The notes under the pieces are model-generated. The model had not been told where the DNA came from. It saw nothing but the letters and a program-made list of their open reading frames with translations, and ran no database searches. From Glandiceps talaboti (Eukaryota > Hemichordata > Enteropneusta > Spengelidae): 64,000 nucleotides of DNA. Position numbers and translations under genes: made by a program. This document shows positions 48,101 to 60,299 of the stretch, piece after piece. The stretch is from assembly GCF_964340395.1 (NCBI RefSeq), contig NC_135555.1:182001-246000 (forward strand), read 5' to 3'. The number at the start of each line of letters is the position of its first letter. The first letter of the stretch is position 1.

Positions 48101-50549
48101 AAACAGCATGACCCCCCCTACTGCCAATTTCAAAAACAGGGTGACCCCCCCTACCAATCCACCGCCCCCCCCCCCCCCCCCCCCAGGCCGAAGAAACTGA
48201 CCGATCCCTAAAGTCAATTACTATATGTGGAGTCTGAAAAATTGTTCTTTTCTTCTTGATTTTGATATCTTGAGGTTAGAAATGCACTAGTCTTGATAAG
48301 AAATGTTGTTGGATCTTGACAGCTATATTTCTTGTCAGGGTATTCTTTGAAGCAGTAAAACACTATAAATGTCCACTGTACCTATGGTACCCATTTATTT
48401 TGATACAGGATGGAGCATCTCAAGAACTGTCCATACCAAGTATTAGTTCTGGAGCTACCACAGCATCTCTGTCATCAGCAGGCAATGTCAACACTAGGGA
48501 GTGTTATGACAGTGGTAGCAGCCCAAAGAAGGGTAGTGATTGGTTGAAATCTGTCCAAGGGCAGACTCCAGATAAGAGAACTACAGCAATATCTACCCAG
48601 GCTGAATCAACCAGGAAAAAGAAGAAATTTGTCAGGTATGGAGTTTTCAAGCCATTTCTTGCCTATCACAGACACTTTGTTGTAGTTATTTGTTGCCATT
48701 TTCTTTTAAATCATGTCCAAAGGTAATGTTGGAGAAGGGAAATATTGACAAAGTTATGTGAGCACTGAAAGTAAACTTTGTCAATATATTTGAACTAATA
48801 GATCAATATATTGCTACAAACCTCAATACACAGAGACTCCATTCAAGTGTCTAACCCCATATAGTCATATGCAAGCTTTCTTGTAAGACAGTGACCTTTG
48901 ATGTTGACCTTGACCTGGGTCAGTTATTAAAATGAAACTGTTTCTTGGCATATTGCAGACAGTTCGTAGCATTTATGTGTGACCAATTTCTTTCAAAATA
49001 ATGTCTTAAAGTAATGCAGAACAAGCGAAGAAGAGAAATATATAATACATGCATTATTTGTTGTGCGTACATAACTTTTAACTGAGTGGTGGCCATATTT
49101 GTAGTGAACAATCATGATTTACTGCAAAACTCAACAACTTAAACATGGAGACTCCATTCAAGTGTCTATCCCTATATTATTAGGTGTACAATCTCTTTTG
49201 AGACTTTGACCTTGTTTTCACCCTCAGGGTCAATTATTAAAATCCAGCCATTTCCTGCATATCACAGGCATTTTTACTATTGATTTGTTGCCACAAATTT
49301 CTTTCAAAATCATGTTACTATTCAGTCAAATAGCAGTAAAGTATTTGATGGGAGACTTGTTTATTTGCCAACCAATTGCCAGTTTGTTATTTGCCAACCA
49401 ATTACTAGTCCTGTGTCACTAACAATATTGATAGAAATAAACATTATGTGTATGGTGTTAAAACAGGTTTTTACTGAGAGTCAGTCTCATATTGATCAGC
49501 ATATATTTGATCCAACAGAGGTGGGTTAGCTGAACAATTACATACAATATTATCAAGAGAAAAGTCTTCAATGACATTCTGGTCTCATCAGAAAGCAAAC
49601 TCAAAGAAATCGACATCAGGTAAGTACTTCAGTCTACATTTTTATTTGTAAAATCTGTTTTTGGAAATCCACTTACCTTGCTATTGTATAATATCATTTA
49701 CAAGTATTGCCTTTCCAAGATTAGTAATACCAATTATTTTAAATTTTGTAGCACATTTCTTTGATGTCCATGTACCATCAAATAAATTACTACATGTGGA
49801 CTAATTGGTCATTTCCAATGTTTATCAATTTCAGACAGCCAAACAGGGTCATCACTGACAGTAAAGGTATTATCTATAGACATACAATGTAACATCAATA
49901 TTACCCAGTGTGATGTTTTATCAGGTACTGCAATGCAAGACTCTACACCTACTGCCATCACAATATTGTTTACAGCAAGTTCTAGTGATCAACTTATGCT
50001 GAATGTTGGATCTGTTATCAAAATCTACCCACCATGGTATGTATCAAAATCTACCCACCATTGTATGTACCAAAAAATGTGTACCTTTCTAACAAAATTG
50101 AAAGTTTGAATTAGTCACCTACTGACAGTGTCCCACAGTCATTATGGTCCTCATAATCAACTGTATTTAGTGGACAAGGAATACAAATCATGACTTTGAT
50201 ATGATGTATTTTATTGTTGATGCAGCTTTCTTTTTTTTTTACAAGAATGTGTAATTGTGTCATTACAATATACTCAGGTATTATATATATGTCCTCTTTC
50301 AGGCAGAAACTAGTAATTCCCCACCACAAGGAAGCCATCATACTATGTACATACTTTTGTCAATCTGTTGGAGGCATGTCAACTGAAGACAGTGATTTCA
50401 GTTCACAGATAACGACATCTTTACAACCATCTAGAGATGAACTCCAATCTTCGTTGTCGGTTTTCTCACCAAAAAAGGTTTGGAAAATTTTATTCTACTA
50501 TATGTTCTAAATGAAAGATTTTGTTGCTTCAAAATGTATTTAGTGTAGC

Positions 50550-50587
<38 letters not shown>

Positions 50588-53500
50588 CGACAGACAGACA
50601 GACACACAGACACACAGGGGAGAGGTGGGATAAATAAAGAAAGGCAGACAGGTATGTGGTTAGTGAAAAAAATACTAATTTAACATCAATGGTTATAAGG
50701 GGAGCTAGTTCAAGTCAATTCCCTCACCATGCTTTACTTCCATCATATTTGTAGAAATTGAAACCATCACAATTATTCAGCAACAGAAGATCTCCAGATA
50801 CCATAGAAACCAAGATTATTGTTCCTGTATCAAAGCCCAAACATGTAATCTCAGAGTCATTTCTAGAAAGCATTGAAGAACATGGTGGACACCCTGCCAT
50901 TGGTTTCTGTGTACAAGCCACTGTACAAAGGTTATACTGTAAGAGGTTTGCTGGCCAAAGTACAAGGTGAGAGGATGAATTGTATAAATATCATCATGGA
51001 ATGTTGATACTTTTGGGAGTTTGAATTTAGGTTAAGAAACAAATCAGTGCACTCCTTATATCTAAACCTCAAAAAACTAAAAAGATTCTTTCTTCAATCT
51101 TTGCATGTTCATATCAATTTGTCACTTTCTCTTGTAAAAGAACGTCTTGGTTGAAATACTTGTCTATAGTTATTGAATCTATGGTATCTATTCATCCTTT
51201 CATAATTTTGTTGAGTCATGATAGCCAAATGGTTAGAATGACTGACTTGGAATCTGCAGGTTATGATTTGTTTCTGAATGTTAAGTCCTTAGTCAAGATT
51301 TGAACCATGATAGTGCCTCAGTCAACCAGCTGTATAATTGGGGACCTGGTAGGATAGACTTGAGGGCGCAATGTGAATGCTTTAATTCTATGCGCTTACA
51401 GAGGCTGCAATGGATTGTATGCTTTCCAATGAGTTGAGGAAGTAAAGGTCGATATAGATCCATGCCATGGAGTAGTAATTGTAATTTAAAAGTGCTTTGA
51501 GCAAAGTGTGGGAAAACACTATAAGAAGACTACCATCATAATTATTATTATTACATTACTTTACTTCTGATGATCACATGGGGATATTTTATTTCACACA
51601 CAAGAATTAGATGGTTATAATATTTTTGTTTCTAACTTCTTTCCAAGTTTACCGAGACTTCTTGGAGGCAGACTTCAGTCACCACAGAGAACATCAAAAC
51701 CACGTTATCAATGGGTTTTCCTGTTACAAGATATGCATGGAGCATTCTGTGAATTACAATTACCACACAGTTGTACTCATGAACAGACTTGGTCACAATG
51801 TATACGGCATGGCCAAGGCAAAGTCTATGTCTTCTCTGGACTCAGGGTTGTCCAGAGAACAAACAGACTAAGGTAAGGAGCGCTTTCTAATTGAAGTTGG
51901 CTGGCTGTTGTCAAAAATATATTGTGTGAACAGCTGTCTCATACTACCGTTAGAGGTTGAAGATTACAGAAAGTGATTCTTGTTATCTAAGATAAACTTT
52001 ACAAATGGCATATAGGCAAATTCTAACTCTGTCCTTGTTAAGCCATAACTATCACATGTTCTCACTCTGTCCTTTGGTAAGTCATAACTATCACATGTTT
52101 CTCACTCTGTCCTTTGGCAACAAAGTCATAACTATCACATGTTCTCACTGTCCTTGGTAAGTCATAACTATCACATGTTCTCACTCTGCCCTTTGGTAAG
52201 TCATAACTGTCACATGTTTCTCACTCTGCCCTTTGGTAAGTCATAACTGTCACCTGTTCTCACTCTGTCCTTGGTAAGTCATAACTATCACATGTTCTCA
52301 CTCTCCTTGGTAAGTCATAGCTATCACATGTTTCTCACTCTGCCCTTTGGTAAGTCATAACTATCACATGTTCTCACTCTGTCCTTTGGTAAGTCATAAC
52401 TGTCACACGTTCTCACTCTGCCCTTTGGTAAGTCATAACTATCACATGTTCTCACTCTGCCCTTTGGTAAGTCATAACTGTCACATGTTTCTCACTCTGT
52501 CCTTTGGTAAGTCATAACTGTCACATGTTCTCACTCTGTCCTTGGTAAGACATAACTATCACATGTTTCTCACATAGGTTTAACTATGAATACATTACCA
52601 CTATTAATTGTGGAGATTATTAACACCAGATATAATTTCATAAATTTTAAGGTAAACTGAACATTATGACAGAACTCCATGATGCGCAAGTGTAACTGTG
52701 GCATACTCAGGGTATTTGCAAATGTGCTTGCAATGTTCTCTGCAGCCATCCTTTAATAAGTGTAGTTAGGGAAAGTGTAACAGAAAACACTGCAAGCATG
52801 AGTATAAATACCCCTGAGTACCCACACTAGCACTCATGTGGCATGGGTTTCTGTTATTATTAGGTATGGTTATTTGAAACAGACAATTTTTGTAAAAGTG
52901 ATACTGTACGATCACATGTGTACAATGAACGAGTCTGCATTCATTTGCATATCATTTGCATACAGGTATGCAATAATGATTTTTGGTATTGCACTGCAGT
53001 GCAAATACCCTTCAAGTATGTGCACTTACCAGTGCAAGTAACAGTACCTCTGGCTGTGTGAACTTTAGTATGAAAAGACTTTGTCATGTCCTTTGTATAA
53101 TTGAAAGTGAGTGAATGTTTATCATCCCACATGTCCTTCAATTTGTTCCATCATATAAAACTTGATTATTTGTAATTGATTGATTTTATTTGTTTCAGGT
53201 CACCAGCTTTATTTTCTTTGATTAATTCCCTCTGTAAGCCAATAACAAGTCAGACTACATGTACCCGCAAAGATGGACAAGCATGTTCCACATCATCAGT
53301 TAGTCAGACTACCAGCAAAGGTGGACAAGCATGTTCCACATCATCAGTTAGTCAGACTACCAGCAAAGATGGACAATCATATTCTACATCATCGGTTAGT
53401 CAGACTACCACCAAAGATGGACAGTCATATTCTACATCATCGGTTAGTCAGACTACCACCAAAGATGGACAATCATATTCTACATCATTGGTTAGTCAGA

Positions 53501-55050
53501 CTACCACCAAAGATGGACATGCATGTTCCACATCATCGGTTAGTCAGACTACCACCAAAGATGGACAATCATATTCTACATCATTGGTTAGTCAGACTAC
53601 CACCAAAGATGGACATGCATGTTCCACATCATCGGTTAGTCAGACTACCACCAAAGATGGACAATCATATTCTACATCATTGGTTAGTCAGACTACCACC
53701 AAAGATGGACAATCATATTCTACATCATTGGTTAGTCAGACTACCACCAAAGATGGACAATCATATTCTACATCATCGGTTGGTCAGACTACCACCAAAG
53801 ATGGACAAGCATATTCTACATCATCGCTTAGTCAGACTACCACCAAAGATGGACAATCATATTCTACATCATCGGTTAGTCAGACTACCACCAAAGATGG
53901 ACAATTATATTCTACATCATTGGTTAGTCAGACTACCACCAAAGATCGACAATCATATTCTACATCATCAGTTAGTCAGACTACCAGCAAAGATGGACAA
54001 TCATATTCTACATCATCAGTTAGTCAGACTACCACCAAAGATGGACAATCATATTCTACATCATCAGTTAGTCAGACTACCACCAAAGATGGACAATTAT
54101 ATTCTACATCATTGGTTAGTCAGACTACCACCAAAGATCGACAATCATATTCTACATCATTGGTTAGTCAGACTACCACCAAAGATGGACAATCATATTC
54201 TACATCATTGGTTAGTCAGACTACCACCAAAGATGGACAAGCATATTCTACATCATTGGTTAGTCAGACTACCACCAAAGATGGACAGTCATATTCTACA
54301 TCATTGGTTAGTCAGACTACCACCAAAGATGGACAATCATATTCTACATCATTGGTTAGTCAGACTACCAGCAAAGATTGACAATCATATTCTGCATCAT
54401 CGGTTAGTCAGACTACCACCAAAGATGGACAATCATATTCTACATCATTTGTTAGTCAGACTACCACCAAAGATGGACAATCATATTCTACATCATTGGT
54501 TAGTCAGACTACCACCAAAGATGGACAATCATATTCTACATCATTGGTTAGTCAGACTACCAGCAAAGATGGACAATCATATTCTACATCATCGGTTAGT
54601 CAGACTACCACCAAAGATGGACAATCATATTCTACATCATTGGTTAGTCAGACTACCACCAAAGATGGACAATCATATTCTACATCATCGGTTAGTCATA
54701 TAAAATAAAACAAAATTATCCTCTCATACTTGATTTACTTTTTAGTTAGATTAATGTATAATTATTAGTTATAGTGATAATCAGTGAATCACAGTAATGT
54801 TGTTATTCTTGTACTTTTCAGAATCAAAAACATTTTGAAAGTCAAGCACCAAGTTTTTGTTATGTCATTTCTACAACAGGAGGTCATGACAAAATCCAAC
54901 TAAGTCAGCAAGTGTCCAAAGTATATAGAGCTCCAAATTCAATCACTCTCAAAGAAGTACTAGAGGTAGGTTTGTAGACTGAATTTTAGAGCCAACAAGG
55001 AACACCTGATGGGCTTCTGGAATGGATTATGTATGTGTGTCTGCAATGGA

Positions 55051-55131
<81 letters not shown>

Positions 55132-58100
55132 TGTGTGTCTGTGTGTCTGTGTGTCTGTGTCTGTGTCTGCAATGGATTCTGTATGTGTGTCTGCAATGGA
55201 TTCTGTGTGTGTCTGCAATGGATTCTGTGTGTGTGTGTGTCTGTAATGGATTCTGTATGTGTGTCTGCAATGGATTCTGTGTGTGTGTGTGTCTGCAGTA
55301 GATTCTGTATGTGTCTGTAATAGATTCTGTATGTGTGTCTGCAATGGATTCTGTGTGTGTGTGTGTCTGCAATAGATTCTGTATGTGTGTCTGCAATAGA
55401 TTCTGTATGTGTGTCTGCAATAGATTCTGTATGTGTGTCTGCAATAGATTCTGTATGTGTGTCTGCAATAGATTCTGTATGTGTCTGTAATAGATTCTGT
55501 GTGTGTCTGCAATAGATTCTGTATGTGTGTCTGCAATGGATTCTGTGTGTGTGTGTGTCTGCAATAGATTCTGTATGTGTGTCTGCAATAGATTCTGTAT
55601 GTGTCTGTAATAGATTCTGTATGTGTCTGTAATAGATTCTGTATGTGTCTGTAATAGATTCTGTATGTGTGTCTGCAATGGATTCTGTATGTGTGTCTGC
55701 AATGGATTCTGTATGTGTGTCTGCAATGGATTCTGTATGAGTGTTTCTAATAGATTCTGTATGTGTCTGTAATAGATTCTGTATGTGTCTGTAATAGATT
55801 CTGTATGTGTCTGTAATAGATTCTGTATGTGTCTGTAATAGATTCTGTATGTGTCTGTAATAGATTCTGTATGTGTCTGTAATAGATTCTGTATGTGTCT
55901 GTAATAGATTCTGTATGTGTGTCTGCAATGGATTGTGTATGTGTCTGTAATAGATTCTGTATGTGTCTGTAATAGATTCTGTATGTGTCTGTAATAGATT
56001 CTGTATGTGTCTGTAATAGATTCTGTATGTGTCTGTAATAGATTCTGTATGTGTGTCTGCAATGGATTGTGTATGTGTCTGTAATAGATTCTGTATGTGT
56101 GTCTGCAATAGATACTGTATGTGTCTGTAATAGATTCTGTATGTGTGTCTGCAATAGATTCTGTATGTGTGTCTGCAATAGATTCTGTATGTGTGTCTGC
56201 CCACATCAATATTGACCATTTTAAAACCAAATGTCAATATTCTGTCCTTATATTTGTTGGTATTTTACCATTGCTGTACAATGCTTCCTCTATCAGCTTG
56301 ATCAACAGCAGTGTCTCAACCATAGGACCAGTGTACATGGTAGAATCATTTATGCCAGACCAGAAGAACAATCTGATGATACAGAACATGTGACTGGGTA
56401 TCATGTCTATATTAGTGATATTTCCCTACAATCAACCAATAAGATGACTTCATCACAATCACAACATGCAACAACATCCTATATTTACCTCCACATCAGA
56501 AGTTCTTGCTACCTCTTGGATGAAGTAAGGAAGTTCCTCACGGTTGGAAATAATACACTGTATTTTCAAGATGTTTGTGTTGAAAAGCCTAGAGGTGAGC
56601 TTGTTTACTTGTAAGTCAGGATCATTTAGCAGGGATTTTTTCATTCACATGGATATCTAAGATGTTGTTTTTGCTGTTGTTGACAAACAAATTACAAATC
56701 TACAATTACATAACTTATACACTAAATACATGTACAGTAACAGGTACCCAATATGTGGGTATTAAATACATGTACATGTATATTCCTTCTTTAATACTCT
56801 ATTAACCTTTACAATATTATGATTCCACTTATGTGTCTCTGGTGAAGAATTGTAAGATCTGAAAGATGGATGGACTTTTAAACTTATCAGTAACTGCATT
56901 AATTATTTGCAGATAAAAGTTGTTTTAATCAACACATATGACAAATATGCTTCAAGGAAATCTTATTTCAGTGAATGAAAGATAATTAACCTTTGAAATA
57001 CCGTAATGACTTTGTATCCCTGTTTCAGATGGTGCTTATCATGTATATGCTGATAGTTGTAGTATGGTGTACAGGACAGAAGTAGAAAGTGATGGGTCAT
57101 CAACAACAGGTGTTATGGTAATTACACAAGATATGGCCAAGACTGTGTCATGTACATCACCAGCTGTTTTACCCAGAGTAGATATCAATAGCGGATTGTA
57201 TAGCTTGGTGAAAGTTAAAGGTAAGATCTCTTATTATGAATCAAATTAGCTCTGGAAATATGCACTCCGAGGACACCGACACTTCTCCATCAACTCCTCT
57301 ATGGTTCCTCCTTATCAAAAACCCAGAGCCTGAACAATGTTTTCCTGCACATGGATTTTCAGTAAAAACATACCCCCACAACCTTGATAATGATGATAAG
57401 AAATACAGAAATAAATCCTAACTCTCTAAATTCAATCTACATCTTGTCTATTCAGTCATTTCTTGTCCAACGTTTGCTTGGGTTGTAACATGGCCAACTT
57501 GTCCATATCTGTGCATACACACAACTTCAAGTTCCAACTTCATCTTTGGTCTAGTCATTTCCGTTGTGTGTTTTGTGGTTTGAGAGAACATTGGATAAGA
57601 AATGACACAGAATCATAGACATAGATGTAGGTTGAATTTAGTGATTTAAAGTTTATTTCTGTATTTTTTTATAGTCATTAGTAAGGATGTGGGTAGGATT
57701 TTTTATTGAAAATCCATGCTTATGAAAACAATGTGTAGTCTCTTGCTTTTTGATAGGGAGGAACCATAGCAGAGTTGATAGAGACGTTTTGAAGTCCTTG
57801 GAGTACATATTTCCAGTGCTACAATCAAAGTTACAGATTGTATAATAGCTTAGTAGAAAAAGGTAAGATCTCTGTTATTATGAATCAAATCAGATCATCC
57901 CCATACAAATTCAGCCAAATTAGTTGAGTTAGCATTTCTGATATGAGCTACTTTTATTATTTGTGTAGAACAGTCACAGTGTTGTATAGTGTGGTTAATC
58001 TAACAGTACTTTGATCTCAAGATAATAGTAGTGTATTCATCATAAGAACTCTATACCGCAATTTCAGACTAAAAGATTAGTTGTTGTTATTTGTCATGTA

Positions 58101-59078
58101 TAGCCTTATCCAAACATTGTGGTATTGTCTTAGATACCGTAATTAGTAAATATCATGTTGCAGTTTTAACCAGATGAAGATATTCAGACTAAGTAAGAGT
58201 CTAGGAGATTAGCCAGTATTGATTGCTGCTATCCCTTACCCTTCCAACACTGACCTATGGCTCCAATAGCGTGAAAGATGCAGTTGTTGTTTGTGCATTG
58301 CAATTGGTTACAGAAGTGTATTAACACGACTGGACCTTTCAGACTATGGCTCCAAGGGAGTGAGTTGTTTCAGTCTATAGGATGGAGGGAATGAATGAAT
58401 ACATTACATTTCTATTTGATTGCAGGTATTGTGGGTGGTGTTGATGAAAGTACAGCGTTTTCCTGGCCAGCATGCAATATCTGTGGCAATGACAGGTTAC
58501 AGGGTGGTGAAGACAAGTAAGTCTTCTTTTTACCATTGATGATGAAACAGTCATATGTCATAGCTCACTTCTAGACTAAGTTGTATTATTTATAAGGAAT
58601 GAATAAAGAACAGTGGCATTCAATAATCCATAAAACCCTTACTACACGTACACTACTGTATTTCCCTTTATCAACAATTATAGAAGGACTTAAATCACCT
58701 TTGAGACTTACAATTAACCTTTGATTTTGGCAATGATGAACACGATATGATTTTGTGAAATTACTTAGTACCATAATGCCAGTGTCCATCTCCTTTTAAC
58801 AGTATCACCCAGTTACACTGCAGTAAGTGTAATCACACTGTATCTACTCCAGATATTGTCATGAACTTAGAGGTACTTATCAAGTATGCAGACAGTCGGA
58901 TGAAAGATATGACTGTCAAAGTACAGGTAAGTTATGATGGGTAAAGAATATCTCTGTGTTTCACAAATATCAGTCAATAATTTGTGTACCTTTATATTAA
59001 CGTTATTTGTGTTTCATGTGTCAATGTGGGAACTTGCATTGCATGTGTTGTGTGTGCTTGTGTAAAGTGTTGTTTTTG

Positions 59079-59116
<38 letters not shown>

Positions 59117-59441
59117 TGTATGTTGGTTTGGGTACAATTGGCTAGCTTGAGTTCGTATTAGCCATATTTGAAAAAGTTAGATGTTTTAGTTGAATGAGAT
59201 GTATATTGATTTGAAAGAGCAGATTACAAAACTCAACCATATAATATAGACTAATATATCTACTATTTTTCTACAGTTGTTGCAGAAAACAATAAAAGTA
59301 CTCCTTCCTGTCTCAGAGCAACCAGAAGATGGGTATGATATACACTGTATAATGGGTAAATCAGTTGGTCCAATGTCATGCTTTGTAGCTCAGATATCAG
59401 ATAAAACAATTGCAATGGAAGAAATTGATTTAGAGCAATAA
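44815..59441 (+). CDS. SPIDR: SPIDR, scaffold protein involved in DNA repair, 17 coding exons, 936 residues
   Basis: The human protein (915 residues) links BLM, FIGNL1 and RAD51 in homologous recombination in the nucleus. Exons: 44815-44868, 45343-45591, 46190-46363, 46926-47003, 48409-48635, 49519-49619, 49835-50036, 50303-50477, 50755-50966, 51648-51872, 53199-53298, 54822-54965, 56297-56594, 57029-57220, 58426-58516, 58803-58926, 59277-59441. Phases agree throughout (2811 bases). Matches to human: [45 protein letters not shown] with [36 protein letters not shown], and [20 protein letters not shown]. Exons 15 and 16 carry a CxxC...CxxC zinc-ribbon-like pair (CNIC, CSKC), as in human. The start [10 protein letters not shown] in exon 1 ends at a gtgagc donor, and the ATG at 45337 is really part of the exon 2 acceptor. 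Exon 11 ends where a 48-bp donor-bearing array begins, so its 3' end is a best guess. Confidence 0.95.
45043..45222. repeat. (CA)n and (CATA)n microsatellites in SPIDR intron 1
   Basis: CA, CATA, CACG and CA blocks in series. Low-complexity ORFs on both strands come from it. Confidence 0.95.
46540..46745. repeat. poly-G rich block in SPIDR intron 3
   Basis: Two long G tracts (near 46551-46566 and 46720-46736) enclose about 150 bases. This may be another small repeat related to the G-tract element in intron 4, but I see no clear terminal repeat. Confidence 0.4.
47044..48208. mobile_element. non-autonomous PIF/Harbinger-like DNA transposon in SPIDR intron 4
   Basis: The left end GGGACCGGTCAGTTTCTCCA, continuing GCCTGGGG...CGGTGGATT, and the reversed right end GGGATCGGTCAGTTTCTTCG, continuing GCCTGGGG...CGGTGGATT, are inverted repeats of about 47 bases interrupted by G tracts of different length. 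TAA stands on both sides (47041-47043, 48209-48211), the 3-bp TWA duplication typical of PIF/Harbinger. Subterminal CATGACCCCCCC-like repeats occur at both ends. An internal 100-base unit (GGTCCTAGGGGGTCTCCCCC, CTAGAAGCCC, GGTTTTTAACTCTGAAAAGT) is duplicated near 47405 and 47655. No transposase is present. Confidence 0.75.
48640..49330. repeat. dispersed repeat in about three tandem diverged copies, inverse of the 17.6-kb copy
   Basis: Reversed, it shows the same ordered blocks as 17560-18470 (TTTGAAAGAAATTGGT, GTCTGCAATATGC, TTAATAACTGACC...AAGGTCA, ACTACAAATATGGCC). It sits in SPIDR intron 5. Confidence 0.7.
50538..50630. repeat. (CAGA)n microsatellite in SPIDR intron 8
   Basis: About 20 CAGA/CACA units. 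Confidence 0.9.
52020..52573. repeat. 39-bp minisatellite carrying a gtaagt motif, SPIDR intron 10
   Basis: The unit contains CATAACTATCACATGTTCTC and ACTCTGTCCTTTGGTAAGT, about 14 copies. Nearly every unit has TTGGTAAGT, a match to the 5' splice-site consensus on the sense strand of SPIDR. Confidence 0.9.
53250..54700. repeat. 48-bp minisatellite spanning SPIDR exon 11 end and its 5' splice site, about 30 copies
   Basis: Units of AGTCAGACTACCACCAAAGA, TGGACAATCATATTCTACAT and CATCGGTT encode [16 protein letters not shown] in the SPIDR frame. 48 is exactly 16 codons, so the frame is kept in every unit until a TGA at 54379-54381 in about unit 24. Each unit holds TCATCG|gttagt or TCATTG|gttagt, always in phase 0, and exon 12 begins in phase 0. 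A second frame ([16 protein letters not shown]) is open for 476 codons for the same arithmetic reason. Confidence 0.95.
55020..56200. repeat. (TG)n microsatellite and 22/24-bp minisatellite, SPIDR intron 12
   Basis: A TG tract at about 55052-55160 is followed by units of TAGATTCTGTATGTGTCTGT plus AA (22 bp) or TAGATTCTGTATGTGTGTCT plus GCAA (24 bp). The long minus-strand ORFs ([15 protein letters not shown]) are translations of these repeats. Confidence 0.95.
57194..57895. repeat. inverted plus direct duplication around SPIDR exon 14 end
   Basis: The exon 14 end and donor (GATTGTATAGCTTGG...AAAG|gtaagatctc, 57200-57230) recur as a diverged direct copy at 57834-57880 (GATTGTATAATAGCTTAG...AAAAAGgtaagatctc). 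A stretch of about 80 bases after the donor (57246-57328) recurs inverted at 57751-57826 (AGGAACCATAG on plus). The second donor lies inside intron 14 with no clear acceptor, so it is a pseudo-exon end. Confidence 0.75.
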
Positions 59442-59773
59442 TTGTTAGACAGAATATTTCAAAATATTTTAGCACCAGATCTTTTATAGCAGTAGTCAAA
59501 ATGACAAGAAAACCTGTCAGTTTGAGGAAGTTTTGAAATACCTTCATCTTCAGTCTCTATGACAAGTTTTAATACTTCACAACAGTATGCACACTCTGTG
59601 AAGTTTTACAAGTTCGTGGTATCCAAATGTGTATTTAAACCTGAAATGTGTTTTCTCTGTATATTGCTACATATTTCATTATTGTGCTGTTGATATTTTG
59701 AAACCACTGCCTCTTTTTGTACAAGAGAATTCACCATGTTAAAATTTTAAAGTTGTAATTATATTTTGTAAGA

Positions 59774-59779
59774 AATAAA
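59774..59779 (+). terminator. poly(A) signal of SPIDR
   Basis: AATAAA about 335 bases after the SPIDR stop codon. Confidence 0.6.
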
Positions 59780-59929
59780 GATGTTTGTTACTTTACATTG
59801 GTCATGCTTACGTGTGTCATTTATATATAGATTATTTTCACTTTGTAAAATAACATAATGAAGTTCTAAATTGATTTGATTGTTAGTTTGAAATTCACGT
59901 TGTGAATACAGCTTCATCTACACATCCCC

Positions 59930-60290
59930 AGATGGCATCCCATTTAATTTCAGCCCAATATGCTCAGTAGTTTTGGAATGCTAGATTTTTGACCACAAAG
60001 ACACATTTTTAGACCTAATTTACATATCACTGATGGAATCATCATGTCATGAACAATTCTTAATCTGAATAGCACTAAGAACATTCCCATAAAATTTCAA
60101 CCCAATCAGCTCAATAATTTTGGAATTATAGATTTTGACCAAAGAGACACATTTTATCCCTAATTTGTATATTACTGATGGGATCATCATGTCATCAACA
60201 CTTCTTAATATAAACATGCCTAAGAATGTTCCCACCAATTTTCAAACTGATCTGCCAAGTAGTTTTGGAGTTTACATTTTTTTAACTAAA
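59930..60290. repeat. about 150-bp dispersed repeat in 2-3 tandem diverged copies
   Basis: Copies share AATTTCARCCCAATC, TAGTTTTGGARTT, GACACATTTT, TCACTGATGGAATCATCATG and TCTTAAT blocks. Intergenic between SPIDR and the C/EBP gene. Confidence 0.7.
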
Positions 60291-60299
60291 CACATTTTT

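Noticed and set aside
51611-51871. 86-residue ORF over SPIDR exon 10 as drawn by ORF search
   Set aside because: It is the wrong frame. The phase-2 frame ([22 protein letters not shown]) matches human SPIDR and both neighbouring exons.
53273-54703. 476-residue ORF in a second frame of the SPIDR array
   Set aside because: A by-product of a 48-bp unit without stops in that frame. The SPIDR frame joins both neighbouring conserved exons; this one does not.
54960-56237. Minus-strand ORFs of 414-425 residues ([15 protein letters not shown])
   Set aside because: Translations of the TG and 22/24-bp repeats, antisense to SPIDR intron 12.
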